Of a stretch of DNA of 47,500 bases, positions 24,931 through 32,102 are shown piece after piece; within the stretch, counting starts at the first letter, position 1; each line of letters begins with the position of its first letter. The DNA lies in the IMG/VR virus record IMGVR_UViG_3300025133_000189, positions 1 through 47,500 of that record; one strand, given 5' to 3'. The position numbers and the translations under genes were made by a program. This stretch comes from a virus. Below the pieces are notes generated by a model. That model did not search any database and was not told the origin of the DNA. It saw nothing but the letters and a program-made list of their open reading frames with translations.

Positions 24931-26499
24931 ATGTCACGTAAGTATGAGTCTGGTTCCAATTTACAACAAAAGATATTAAAAGGCATTGATGTTCTAGCAG
25001 ATAACGTTGCTTCAACATTAGGTCCACGTGGTAGAAATGTTATTCTATTTCAGAAGAGCGATGAACCAATCATCACAAAGGATGGAGTTACTGTTGCTAA
25101 GTTTGTTGAACTTGACGATCCATTCGAAAATGCTGGAGTACAAGTATTGAAGCAGGCAGCTTCACAAACCAATTCTGAGGCTGGGGATGGTACAACAACT
25201 ACCACCGTATTAGCCCGTGCGATACTCAAGGAGGCTCAGAAACATCTCGCAGCAGGAGCAGCCCCAATTGAGCTTAAACGTGGCATAGACAAAGCCGTAG
25301 AGGCTGTTGTAAATACATTAAAAAGTGTTGCAACTCCTATAAGTTCAGAAGAGGATATAACACACATTGCAACCATTTCTTCTAATGGAGATACTACAAT
25401 TGGAAAGCTTATTGGGCGTGCTGTAGACTTAGCTGGCAAGGATGGTTCCATCACAATTGAAGAGGCACGCTCCATCGAGACTAGCTTGGAGGTTGAAGAA
25501 GGGTTCCGCTTTGATTCTGGATATTTAGCTTCAGCTTTTATTACAGATGAGAAGAGGGGTGTTGTAAAGTATGAAGATCCTTTGGTATTAGTTACTGACG
25601 AGAAGATTGATTCTGTTGATGAATTAATGCCTGTGCTTGAAATTGTTGCTCGTGAGGCTCGTCCGTTTATTCTTGTTGCCAGTGAGGTGGAGGGGCAAGC
25701 CTTGGCTGCGCTTATCATGAATACAGTTAGGGGAACGTTAAGAGTTGCAGCAGTGAAGGCACCTAGATATGGCGAAGAACGAAGGAACATATTAAAGGAT
25801 TTAGCTTTATCTATCGATGCTACATTTGTATCTAGAGAAAACAATATTCGTTTAAGGGAAGTAAAATTAAAAGACTTAGGGCGTGTATCAACTTTTGAAA
25901 GTACTAAAAACTTTACTACAATTGTTGGGGGTGAAGGTTCGCTAGATGAAGTAGAAAGAAAGATCGATCAATTGAAAGTTGAAATAACTAACACAGATGA
26001 TATACATGAGTGTGAAAGGATACAAGAAAGAATTACTAGATTAGCTAGTGGTGTAGCAATTATTCGTGTTGGCGCTGCGACAGAGGTAGAGATGGTTGAA
26101 AAAAAGCATCGGGTTGAAGATGCTTTAGAGGCAGTTAGATCTGCGCAGCAAGAAGGAATCGTCCCAGGCGGCGGTATCGCCTTAATTAGAGCTGTGACTG
26201 ACTTAGAAGTAGAGGTAGAGAACAATGATCAAAGACTAGGAGTAGAAATAGTTTTTGAAGCTGTTAAAGAGCCCTTAAGACAGATGGCATTTAATGCTGG
26301 TAAGTCTCCAGATATTCTCATATCTTTAGTGGAAAAAGCTAAGTTTTCGCATGGAATTAATTTTTCAACAGGGAAGTTGGTTGATATGTTAGATGCCGGA
26401 ATTATTGATCCTGTTAAGGTTGTTCGATGTGCATTACAAAATGCCGCATCAGTTGCTTCAACATTAATAACTGCAAATCATGCAATTGTTGTTGTTTAA
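24931..26499 (+). CDS. groEL: GroEL-type chaperonin
   Basis: 522 residues (bacterial GroEL about 545). It forms a ring that folds proteins with ATP and a GroES lid. Marks: VASTLGPRGRNVILFQ, TKDGVTVAKFVELDDPFENAGVQVLKQAASQTNSEAGDGTTTTTVLA (ATP site, catalytic Asp), VEEGFRFDSGYLASAFITD, IRVGAATEVEMVEKKHRVEDALEAVRSAQQEGIVPGGG. The C-terminus ends AIVVV and lacks the Gly-Gly-Met tail of most bacterial GroELs. The apical domain has the normal size. A GroES-like gene at 5830 could be its partner. Confidence 0.97.
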   Translation: MSRKYESGSNLQQKILKGIDVLADNVASTLGPRGRNVILFQKSDEPIITKDGVTVAKFVELDDPFENAGVQVLKQAASQTNSEAGDGTTTTTVLARAILKEAQKHLAAGAAPIELKRGIDKAVEAVVNTLKSVATPISSEEDITHIATISSNGDTTIGKLIGRAVDLAGKDGSITIEEARSIETSLEVEEGFRFDSGYLASAFITDEKRGVVKYEDPLVLVTDEKIDSVDELMPVLEIVAREARPFILVASEVEGQALAALIMNTVRGTLRVAAVKAPRYGEERRNILKDLALSIDATFVSRENNIRLREVKLKDLGRVSTFESTKNFTTIVGGEGSLDEVERKIDQLKVEITNTDDIHECERIQERITRLASGVAIIRVGAATEVEMVEKKHRVEDALEAVRSAQQEGIVPGGGIALIRAVTDLEVEVENNDQRLGVEIVFEAVKEPLRQMAFNAGKSPDILISLVEKAKFSHGINFSTGKLVDMLDAGIIDPVKVVRCALQNAASVASTLITANHAIVVV

Positions 26500-26527
26500 T
26501 ACTACTTATTAATACGGGAGATATCTC

Positions 26528-26818
26528 ATGACAGATTGTACGGTAGAAACTAAAGTAGAGAATGCAATTGCCTTAGCAGAAATAAATGGGAAGTTTGATC
26601 AAATGATGGATAAAATAGAAACAGTTAAAGAAAAACAAGATGAAATGGCTGCGGATATTACTCAAATCAAAGAAGCCGTGTACAATCCCGATTCTGGACT
26701 ATACGCCAGGCTTCGTGAGCTTGAAGGTTGGAAAGAGACTTCCTCTCGACTAATATGGCTCATCATAACAAGCGTAGTTGGTTTAACTGTAGCCACAGTA
26801 TATAAAACCTTATTATAA
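26528..26818 (+). CDS. XhlA/holin-associated-like coiled-coil membrane protein
   Basis: 96 residues behind GGGAG. A heptad-rich coiled coil (residues about 10-55) leads to LYARLRELEGWKETSSR and one C-terminal transmembrane segment (IWLIITSVVGLTVATVY). This layout is that of hemolysin XhlA and small phage proteins that work with holins. Together with the amidase it could take part in lysis, though the genes are 5 kb apart. Confidence 0.6.
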   Translation: MTDCTVETKVENAIALAEINGKFDQMMDKIETVKEKQDEMAADITQIKEAVYNPDSGLYARLRELEGWKETSSRLIWLIITSVVGLTVATVYKTLL

Positions 26819-26821
26819 CCC

Positions 26822-26849
26822 TTGACAAAAAATGATTATAATCTATACT
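26822..26849 (+). promoter_or_regulatory. sigma-70-like promoter
   Basis: TTGACA 26822-26827 and TATACT 26844-26849, spacer 16 bp. A TAGGAGG ribosome site follows. A TATAAT 9 bp after the -35 box is too close to serve. Confidence 0.7.
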
Positions 26850-26873
26850 ATACTAGGAGGTTAATATTATATT

Positions 26874-27173
26874 ATGAGAGTGAACATATCGTATTCGATA
26901 GATTTAGAAGCCGTACCAGATACGGTGAGCGATTTAATATTGAAGGCTAAGAGTGATCACGCTCAGTTATCGCAAAAGCTTGGTGACATTTTGACATGTT
27001 TAGAGTCACACGACGCACATAATGCCACGCTACATCTTGACGACGTTAGAAAAGGGTTGTTTAAGATTGATGCTAGGTTGTTAGATTGTGGTACAATTTT
27101 AGAAGGATATCAAAAAACTTTAGTCGGCATTAAATCAGCCCAGCACGACGGAGGTGTTGATGCGTCCGAGTAA
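26874..27173 (+). CDS. hypothetical protein
   Basis: 99 residues. N-terminal strand VNISYSIDLEAVP, then two helices (DTVSDLILKAK; HAQLSQKLGDILTCLE) and a charged end. The opening pattern is common in phage proteins of unknown role. It ends inside the next gene (14-nt overlap). Confidence 0.6.
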   Translation: MRVNISYSIDLEAVPDTVSDLILKAKSDHAQLSQKLGDILTCLESHDAHNATLHLDDVRKGLFKIDARLLDCGTILEGYQKTLVGIKSAQHDGGVDASE

Positions 27174-27420
27174 AGGAGATTTAGTATACGTCCCATCGCA
27201 TGTTAACATGTACAAATTTTACTTTTCTGAGCAGGCAAGCTATTTGAGTTCGTATGATCCGGCGCAATATGGCAATTTTGATCAGTACGTTACATTAAAC
27301 TCACCTAAGACGCTTTTACTCACTGAAAATAAACTTTTATTTAAAAAGTATTATAAAGTTTGGTATGATGGAGGCGAGTGGTATGTATTACACTCCGATG
27401 TTAAACAGGGAGGAAATTAA
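27160..27420 (+). CDS. VGDLV-like small protein
   Basis: 86 residues from ATG 27160, 5 nt after GGAGG; a GTG and a TTG just upstream are less likely. It starts MRPSKGDLVYVPSHV and later has LLFKKYYKVWYDGGEWYVLHSDV, i.e. the K-G-D-L-V opening and the K-V-W strand of the MKVGDLV family. It lacks the array junction sequence. Confidence 0.6.
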   Translation: MRPSKGDLVYVPSHVNMYKFYFSEQASYLSSYDPAQYGNFDQYVTLNSPKTLLLTENKLLFKKYYKVWYDGGEWYVLHSDVKQGGN

Positions 27421-27717
27421 ATGGTAAAACTGTTTGAAGTGGCAAGTATTGGAGGGGCGAGCGACAAATCTTATAATCTTAGAGAGATTTACATTAACCC
27501 AGCACATGTCATTTGTGTGAGAGCAGACACAAAATATAAGACACTTCTTAATGAAGGCAGACTGCCTGCTGATTTAGATAGAAGACAAGAGTTTTCTAAG
27601 ATTAGTTTACTTAAAGGATCAACTGGGTTGGAAATCGTTGTGGTTGGCAACACGAAAATGATCATGGAAAAGCTTAGTGTAGCGAGTGACGGAGGAAGAA
27701 ATGTTCTCAGAGGGTAA
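27421..27717 (+). CDS. hypothetical protein
   Basis: 98 residues directly after the previous stop, behind GGGAGG. It has LREIYINPAHVICVRAD near residue 21 and GLEIVVVGNTKMIMEKL near 70, a compact α/β protein. Its end overlaps the glutaredoxin gene by 17 nt. No family recognised. Confidence 0.6.
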   Translation: MVKLFEVASIGGASDKSYNLREIYINPAHVICVRADTKYKTLLNEGRLPADLDRRQEFSKISLLKGSTGLEIVVVGNTKMIMEKLSVASDGGRNVLRG

Positions 27718-27982
27718 TACTTTTCATGTGTACTCCAAAACAGATTGTCCGTATTGTGATAAAGTGGTGGAAATACTAAGAGAAAAGAAAAGAGAATTTA
27801 CAGTAACAGTTATGGATAACGCTCCCACGCGACTGGATGAACTTAAAACAGCGTATGAGTGGGAAACTGTTCCAATAGTAATAGCATGTGCTCCCCGAGG
27901 AGATAAATATTTTATTGGAGGGTATACCGATTTGGTAACTGCCATGGAACAATATGAGCAAGAACAACCAAAAGAAGAATGA
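27701..27982 (+). CDS. grx: glutaredoxin
   Basis: 93 residues from ATG 27701, directly behind GGAGGAAG. The fold is clear: TFHVYSKTDCPYCDKVVEILRE with the CPYC active site at residues 15-18, then WETVPIVIA (cis-Pro) and FIGGYTDLVTAM (glutathione-binding turn). It reduces disulfides with glutathione and could serve ribonucleotide reductase. Confidence 0.93.
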   Translation: MFSEGNTFHVYSKTDCPYCDKVVEILREKKREFTVTVMDNAPTRLDELKTAYEWETVPIVIACAPRGDKYFIGGYTDLVTAMEQYEQEQPKEE

Positions 27983-28316
27983 TGCTTTATATTTCCTACC
28001 AGAAGAGAAATATTTCAGTTATCTCTTATCAATCGAAGAAGACAGAATTGCAATAAAAAATTTATTGGAATCTCATTTTAATAAAAGCAGCACCTTGAGT
28101 GAAGAGATATTTTCGGTGTTGTGTGAGTGTTATGGGGCGTTGTTTCATTTAGAAGCAACGCTTTTTGCAGAAGAAGCTATAGTGTCGTATGATAAAGAGA
28201 ATAAAGGATATTTGTTGGATTCAGGATGTGCTGCAAGAGCAGTGATTTTCTTGGAAGTGGTAAACTTGAGTAAGAAGGATTTGCACCAATACAACATTTC
28301 AATATTGAGGCATTAA
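27954..28316 (+). CDS. hypothetical protein
   Basis: 120 residues, overlapping the glutaredoxin by 29 nt. Mostly helical with several Cys (VLCECYGALFHLEATLF). No motif recognised. It ends the operon; the 190 nt after it contains only a possible tiny membrane peptide. Confidence 0.55.
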   Translation: MSKNNQKKNDALYFLPEEKYFSYLLSIEEDRIAIKNLLESHFNKSSTLSEEIFSVLCECYGALFHLEATLFAEEAIVSYDKENKGYLLDSGCAARAVIFLEVVNLSKKDLHQYNISILRH

Positions 28317-28404
28317 ACTATACAAAACAAGAATAAAATACAATAAAGAAAATTAATTTTACATTGTACAGTCTATATAATTTTTAACCTAAGTTAAGGA
28401 TTGT

Positions 28405-28491
28405 ATGTCAAAAAATTATATTTCTTTGATCGGCTATGTTATTGCTGCTGATATATTTATTTGTTATTGCATTGCTCTTTTGTGTGTGTAG
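28405..28491 (+). CDS. tiny membrane peptide (possible)
   Basis: A 28-residue frame starts at ATG after TAAGGA. Nearly all residues from 6 on are hydrophobic (ISLIGYVIAADIFICYCIALLCV), one membrane span. It lies in an AT-rich gap with no other gene. Real expression is uncertain. Confidence 0.35.
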   Translation: MSKNYISLIGYVIAADIFICYCIALLCV

Positions 28492-28506
28492 CGGCTAGTT
28501 ATTTAT

Positions 28507-28758
28507 GTGAAGCCTGTATCAATCATATTTTTGTTGCTGTTCTTACCTTCTCTTGCCATTGCAACCCCTCCAAAAAATAACAATGCACGTTCAAAATTTT
28601 ATGATTTCTCTGAGCAAGTGATCGACGGGCAAATTAGAAAGCCTTCAGTCACATTTTCAAACGCTAGAGATCGAGCAAGGTTTGAGAGGTTATTGAGGTT
28701 AAAGAAAAGTTTCTTACCGGACTTGTTTGCAACAAGTAGAGAGAGAGTTTTTAAATAA
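28507..28758 (+). CDS. small secreted protein, paralog of the one at 22404
   Basis: 83 residues from GTG. A signal peptide (IIFLLLFLPSLAIATP) precedes a mature part that matches the 22404 product: ARSKFYDFSEQVIDGQI, RDRARFERLLRLKKSFLP, TSRERVFK. Only the signal peptides differ strongly. Two copies with the same mature part suggest a dosage or pairing role at the envelope. No known domain. Confidence 0.7.
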   Translation: MKPVSIIFLLLFLPSLAIATPPKNNNARSKFYDFSEQVIDGQIRKPSVTFSNARDRARFERLLRLKKSFLPDLFATSRERVFK

Positions 28759-28817
28759 ATCTTGTTTTTTTTGTACAAAAAGTCTTTTTTTCTCATCATT
28801 TAAATATGTATGAATAG

Positions 28818-28839
28818 GGTGTGTAAATGTTTACACACC
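28818..28839 (+). promoter_or_regulatory. 22-bp perfect inverted repeat, candidate operator
   Basis: Ten-base arms GGTGTGTAAA and TTTACACACC flank a TG centre, 23 nt before the PAP2 gene. No run of T follows, so a terminator is unlikely. It could be the site of a dimeric regulator or a small hairpin in the mRNA. Confidence 0.5.
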
Positions 28840-28861
28840 AGCACGAGTTTGTCTCTAATAA

Positions 28862-29494
28862 ATGGGAGGAAGTTGGTTGTCTTTGCGAAACAAGACCAAG
28901 TACTTGTTTTATTATGGTATTTTTCCATATTTTGTCCTATACTTCACCATTCAATACTTCATAAAAAAAAGTGAATTTGATTTTTTAACTAGGATAGACA
29001 CGTTCATTCCATTTGTACCAGAGTTTATTTGGATATATCACACACTTTTCCCAGCGATTATTTTATTAACAGTTTTTATAATACAAAAAAAAACCTTATA
29101 TTGGGATACTTTAACTGCCTATGTTATTGCCATAGGCGTGTTGGCTATATTTTATGTGGCGTTCCCTTCTTTTTACCCTCGTCATGAATTGATGGTGACA
29201 AATTTGTCGGAATGGCTGGTGCATGCAACGTGGCAAATTGATGCTGCACACAACACTTTTCCTTCAAGCCATGTTACATTTTCATGGCTTTTATTTTGTT
29301 TTTTTACCAAGTCATCTTTGGCGGCAAATAAGAAGTGGACAGTTCCATTAGTTTTTACATGGGCATCTATGGTATCTTTCTCAACGTTATTTTTGAAACA
29401 ACACTATTTGCTAGATGTTTTTTCTGGTGTGCTTTTAGCTGTGTTATGCTTCTATTTTGTCTCTTTACTGCCAAACAGAACAGTTGTTATCTAA
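28862..29494 (+). CDS. PAP2-family membrane phosphatase
   Basis: 210 residues, about six membrane spans. PAP2/inositol-phosphorylceramide-synthase-like motifs: NTFPSSHVTFSW (C2, His137) and FLKQHYLLDVFSG (C3, His181 and Asp185). The usual C1 (K-x6-R-P) is weak. It would dephosphorylate lipid or prenyl phosphates in the membrane, e.g. for wall-lipid recycling. ATG 28862 has no clear ribosome site. Confidence 0.75.
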   Translation: MGGSWLSLRNKTKYLFYYGIFPYFVLYFTIQYFIKKSEFDFLTRIDTFIPFVPEFIWIYHTLFPAIILLTVFIIQKKTLYWDTLTAYVIAIGVLAIFYVAFPSFYPRHELMVTNLSEWLVHATWQIDAAHNTFPSSHVTFSWLLFCFFTKSSLAANKKWTVPLVFTWASMVSFSTLFLKQHYLLDVFSGVLLAVLCFYFVSLLPNRTVVI

Positions 29495-30119
29495 TTACTA
29501 TGTGGACCTAACGTTACCAGAAGAAAAGAAGCAAGAAGAGTATTATGCTATAGTACGCAACGTGGTTGGTGAGCGATACCAATCAATCGGTATCAAAGAT
29601 TTATTTATACATGATAATTTGACGGCAGGAAGCTCTGAAATTAAATGTGTTTTGAACTTAAATGCTAAAGAATTAATAATCCACGGCGCAGGAGTTGGTG
29701 TTGTTGACGCCTTGTGTAGTGGCTTAATCGAGTATTTTTCTAGTGACTATATTTCATTGAGGAGTGTTGCATATAACGACTTTTCAATAAAAACAAAACG
29801 CGGCAACGGTATGCAGCAGTTTCAACCTAACATGCCTGTTGAAATCATGTTAACACTAGACAACAATAAAGGTAATTTGTATTTTAAGAAGCAGAGCAAA
29901 TCACTAAATGCAGCGGCAGCATTGGTAGTATGCGCCGCAGTTGAGTTTTTGATCAATTCAGAGTTAGCTGTAAAGATAATTTATGAAGATATTGCACGTG
30001 CAAAAAAAAGAAATAGAGGCGACTTAGTGAGTGAATATACAGCATACCTGATGGATTTGGTTCACATTGTGTCATATGAAAGTGTTTTGAATAAAAGCCA
30101 TGGAGAAGACGATGTTTAA
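29457..30119 (+). CDS. LeuA allosteric-domain-like protein
   Basis: 220 residues if TTG 29457 is used; no ribosome site is visible, so the start could be later (TTG 29484 or GTG 29502). The stretch ELIIHGAGVGVVDALCSGLIEYFSSDYISLRSVAYNDFSIK resembles the dimerisation/allosteric domain of isopropylmalate synthase (G-x-G-x-V-D-A-L then a strand). The following NGNMQQFQP, MPVEIML and NAAAALVVCAAVEFLI fit the second half. There is no catalytic TIM barrel. An orphan regulatory domain may bind a metabolite; inference only. Confidence 0.5.
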   Translation: MSLYCQTEQLLSNYYVDLTLPEEKKQEEYYAIVRNVVGERYQSIGIKDLFIHDNLTAGSSEIKCVLNLNAKELIIHGAGVGVVDALCSGLIEYFSSDYISLRSVAYNDFSIKTKRGNGMQQFQPNMPVEIMLTLDNNKGNLYFKKQSKSLNAAAALVVCAAVEFLINSELAVKIIYEDIARAKKRNRGDLVSEYTAYLMDLVHIVSYESVLNKSHGEDDV

Positions 30120-30384
30120 CAAAGGTAAAAGAATAAAACAAACCAAACTAATTCTCAATTCAGAGGAGGAAAACAAATATTTAGAAGTAGTCATTGCTGA
30201 AGTTAGAAAAATTGGCAATAAGACTGCATTTGTGATTAGTTTTGGTGGAGACAAAACTGGTGTTATAATTGGATTAAAAGAGTGGGACAAGTTTGTTGAT
30301 TTAATACTGAACTTGAATTGGGATCCAGAAGACACATGGGTGCGTCCAATAAAAATGATCAAAAAATCTAGATTTGACAAATAA
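30112..30384 (+). CDS. hypothetical protein
   Basis: 90 residues from ATG 30112, 5 nt after GGAGAAG; ATG 30100 is an alternative. β-rich (LEVVIAEVRK, TAFVISFGGDKTGVIIGLKEWDKFVDLIL). It overlaps the previous gene by 8 nt. Not recognised. Confidence 0.55.
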   Translation: MFNKGKRIKQTKLILNSEEENKYLEVVIAEVRKIGNKTAFVISFGGDKTGVIIGLKEWDKFVDLILNLNWDPEDTWVRPIKMIKKSRFDK

Positions 30385-30402
30385 TACATTGTTTGTTAAT
30401 AT
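30374..30402 (+). promoter_or_regulatory. sigma-70-like promoter, apparently leaderless mRNA
   Basis: TTGACA 30374-30379 (overlapping the previous stop), 17-bp spacer, TAATAT 30397-30402, then ATG only 6 nt on with no ribosome site. Geometry is identical to the dnaE promoter. Confidence 0.65.
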
Positions 30403-30408
30403 TATCTT

Positions 30409-30648
30409 ATGCGTGGTAAAAGCAAACACATTAATGTTGGGGATTTAGTTTCGCGATATTTTGCATTTCCCTCTACAGACGCAATGAGTGTGGGGATTGT
30501 AGTTGAGAAGCTTAGTACATACGTTGTTACTGTTTATTGGTATAAGGTTGACGAATTCTATCACCAAGTTGGTAGATCAGACGAAGCAGTATTAAATCTT
30601 GAAATACTGAGCAGAGCCCCTAAAAAAACTATTGACATAAAAAAATAA
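30409..30648 (+). CDS. VGDLV-type small protein
   Basis: 79 residues. HINVGDLVSRYF, then SVGIVVEKL and YVVTVYWYKVDEF: the barrel pattern of the VGDLV family with an extra N-terminal 8 residues. It sits apart from the arrays and has its own promoter. The promoter for the Hsp20 gene lies inside its last codons. Confidence 0.65.
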   Translation: MRGKSKHINVGDLVSRYFAFPSTDAMSVGIVVEKLSTYVVTVYWYKVDEFYHQVGRSDEAVLNLEILSRAPKKTIDIKK

Positions 30649-30660
30649 CTATAATATAGT
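30632..30660 (+). promoter_or_regulatory. sigma-70-like promoter for hsp20
   Basis: TTGACA 30632-30637 and TATAGT 30655-30660, spacer 17 bp. A long AT-rich leader and AAGGAG follow before ATG 30732. No heat-shock (sigma-32-like) boxes are evident. Confidence 0.7.
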
Positions 30661-30731
30661 TAAAGAAGGATCAATTATTGCCTTTGGGATGTTTGATTCT
30701 GAATTAACTTGCTTAAAAAGGAGAAATAGAT

Positions 30732-31166
30732 ATGAGCACAGCAATTACTACTTATCAGCCGAGCCTTCTCGGGCGAAGCGTACTTAACGGTGTTTTTGAT
30801 AATCTTTTTACAGATTTTCCACGACACTTGCGTCAAACTACACAGGGGTATCCTGTTGTTGACATTTATCGAGATGAAGCTGGAAATACCATGATGGAAT
30901 TTGCTTTGGCTGGATTTGCCAAAGAGGATTTAGATGTGCATATTCAACCTGACAAGCGGAGCATTACGGTTTCCGCAAATTTAAATCAAGAAGGGGGTGG
31001 TACTTCTAACCGGAGGATTGCACGTCGGAATTTTGAGAAGACATATGTTAATTACGATAACAATCTTGATCTGTCTCAAGCAACTGCGGATTTTGAAAAC
31101 GGTTTGTTGACTGTTAAAGTTCCGCAGCGCGCAGAAATGCAGCCTGTAACAGTTAAGATTGAGTAA
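30732..31166 (+). CDS. small heat-shock protein (Hsp20/IbpA family)
   Basis: 144 residues. The α-crystallin domain is seen as YPVVDIYRDEAGNTMMEFALAGFAKEDLDVHIQPDKRSITVSA, RRNFEKTYV and ATADFENGLLTVKVPQ (the G-x-L motif). It holds unfolding proteins in a refoldable state without ATP. Marine phages often carry such a gene. It is a single transcription unit ended by a strong terminator. Confidence 0.95.
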   Translation: MSTAITTYQPSLLGRSVLNGVFDNLFTDFPRHLRQTTQGYPVVDIYRDEAGNTMMEFALAGFAKEDLDVHIQPDKRSITVSANLNQEGGGTSNRRIARRNFEKTYVNYDNNLDLSQATADFENGLLTVKVPQRAEMQPVTVKIE

Positions 31167-31188
31167 TTGTTACTTAAAGTATGAGGAG

Positions 31189-31224
31189 AATGGGCAAGTT
31201 CTTTTAGGATTTGCCCATTTTTTT
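31189..31224 (+). terminator. Rho-independent terminator after hsp20
   Basis: Stem AATGGGCAA/TTGCCCATT (9 bp) with a 13-nt loop, then seven T. It sits 22 nt after the hsp20 stop and before the next promoter. Confidence 0.9.
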
Positions 31225-31225
31225 A

Positions 31226-31254
31226 TTGACTTTTTGAAAAGTATAAGATACAAT
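31226..31254 (+). promoter_or_regulatory. sigma-70-like promoter, leaderless upstream peptide
   Basis: TTGACT 31226-31231, 17-bp spacer, TACAAT 31249-31254; an ATG begins 6 nt later (31261). Confidence 0.7.
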
Positions 31255-31260
31255 ACAACA

Positions 31261-31299
31261 ATGAGAATTATTATATTTTTTTGCTGGGAGAGAGAATGA
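31261..31299 (+). CDS. 12-residue leader peptide (possible)
   Basis: MRIIIFFCWERE, starting at the expected transcription start. Its TGA overlaps the ATG of the next gene (ATGA), and its Glu-Arg-Glu codons contain the GGGAGAGAGA ribosome site for that gene. It could couple translation of the next gene. Confidence 0.35.
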   Translation: MRIIIFFCWERE

Positions 31300-31601
31300 G
31301 AGTACATTATAAACGTGTGGTGTGTCTAGATGGGTTTAGCATGAGCGTACAAGCAAGTGAATTCACTTATTGTTCGCCGCGCATTGACAACGCTGAAAAA
31401 TACATAGCTGTCGAAGTCGGGTACCCTTCCGAAGAGGAGCCTCTCCTTATGGCATGGGCTGAAGACTGGGACAAACCCACTAACACGGTGTATGGTTGGG
31501 TACCAAGTCATGTCGTTGCCACTGTCTGTGCTAAACATGGTGGGATCGTTGAAGGGAATATCCCACCAGGCGTCCCGTATCTGCCGGCACTGGATTCATA
31601 A
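31296..31601 (+). CDS. hypothetical protein
   Basis: 101 residues from ATG 31296 behind GGGAGAGAGA. It has KYIAVEVGYPSEEEPLLMAWAEDWD and GWVPSHVVATVCAKHGG. Patterns of this kind (VEVGYPS) occur in phage proteins of unknown role. Its stop overlaps the first MKVGDLV gene (TAATG). Confidence 0.6.
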   Translation: MRVHYKRVVCLDGFSMSVQASEFTYCSPRIDNAEKYIAVEVGYPSEEEPLLMAWAEDWDKPTNTVYGWVPSHVVATVCAKHGGIVEGNIPPGVPYLPALDS

Positions 31602-31771
31602 TGAAAGTCGGTGATTTAGTAAAAAGACGTTCCACTGGAAAAGTTGATATTGTGGTAGAGATTGTTCTCGGATTGCGTCCCAGCATCGCCACGAACAGGG
31701 TGCGACTAGCTGGAAATCATCAGCAACTAGTCTACGCTTCAAATTATGAGGTTGTCAGTGAAAGTCGGTGA
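31601..31771 (+). CDS. VGDLV cassette, block 1 unit 1
   Basis: 56 residues, MKVGDLVKRRSTGK to YEVVSESR. The pattern (V-G-D-L-V, charged turn, V-D-I-V-V strand, N-R-V-R-L strand, final Y-E-V) suggests a small SH3/KOW-like barrel. Its final codons carry the ribosome site (GAGGTT), start GTG and overlap for the next unit. Function unknown. Confidence 0.7.
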   Translation: MKVGDLVKRRSTGKVDIVVEIVLGLRPSIATNRVRLAGNHQQLVYASNYEVVSESR

Positions 31772-31841
31772 CTTGGTGAGACTATCTGCCAGTGGCAATC
31801 GAATACAATCAAATCGATTAAAGTATGTTTCAAGGCTATAA
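31758..31841 (+). CDS. VGDLV cassette, truncated unit
   Basis: Starts with GTG in a 14-nt overlap with unit 1; only 27 residues (MKVGDLVRLSASGN...VSRL) before a stop. It lacks the second half of the fold and the junction sequence, so it is probably a decayed copy. Confidence 0.5.
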   Translation: MKVGDLVRLSASGNRIQSNRLKYVSRL

Positions 31842-31874
31842 CATATAATTAGCTAATCCCACCTATGTATATAC

Positions 31875-32042
31875 ATGTGTGTGGGAAGCTTAGTAAAATA
31901 CAAGAATACAGGCTCAAGCTATAGAAAAGGATTGGTACTTGAAGTCAAAGGTAAGAAGTGGGTTAAGGTGCTTTGGACTGCTCAAGAAAAACTTGGTGGA
32001 CTTATTTTTCTAGAACATGTTGAAGATTTAGTTTTCATTTAG
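31875..32042 (+). CDS. VGDLV-like cassette with altered ends
   Basis: 55 residues: MCVGSLVKYKNTGSS, GLVLEVKGKKWVKVLWTAQ, FLEHVEDLVFI. The core pattern is kept (V-G-S-L-V with Ser for Asp; W-V-K-V-L-W strand), but there is no LEVISESR end and no junction. No good ribosome site precedes the ATG, so translation is uncertain. Confidence 0.5.
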   Translation: MCVGSLVKYKNTGSSYRKGLVLEVKGKKWVKVLWTAQEKLGGLIFLEHVEDLVFI

Positions 32043-32045
32043 GGC

Positions 32046-32073
32046 TTGACAAATAAAAAAAATATTATATACT
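32046..32073 (+). promoter_or_regulatory. sigma-70-like promoter
   Basis: TTGACA 32046-32051 and TATACT 32068-32073, spacer 16 bp. Confidence 0.75.
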
Positions 32074-32102
32074 TTAGGGGTGGCTTGGAAAAGGAGAACC
32101 CA

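Noticed and set aside
25236-25844. A 202-residue minus-strand frame opposite groEL
   Set aside because: The + strand is an unmistakable GroEL; the reverse frame has no motif.
26837-26842. TATAAT as the -10 box of the 26822 promoter
   Set aside because: Only 9 bp lie between it and TTGACA; TATACT at 26844 gives a normal 16-bp spacer.
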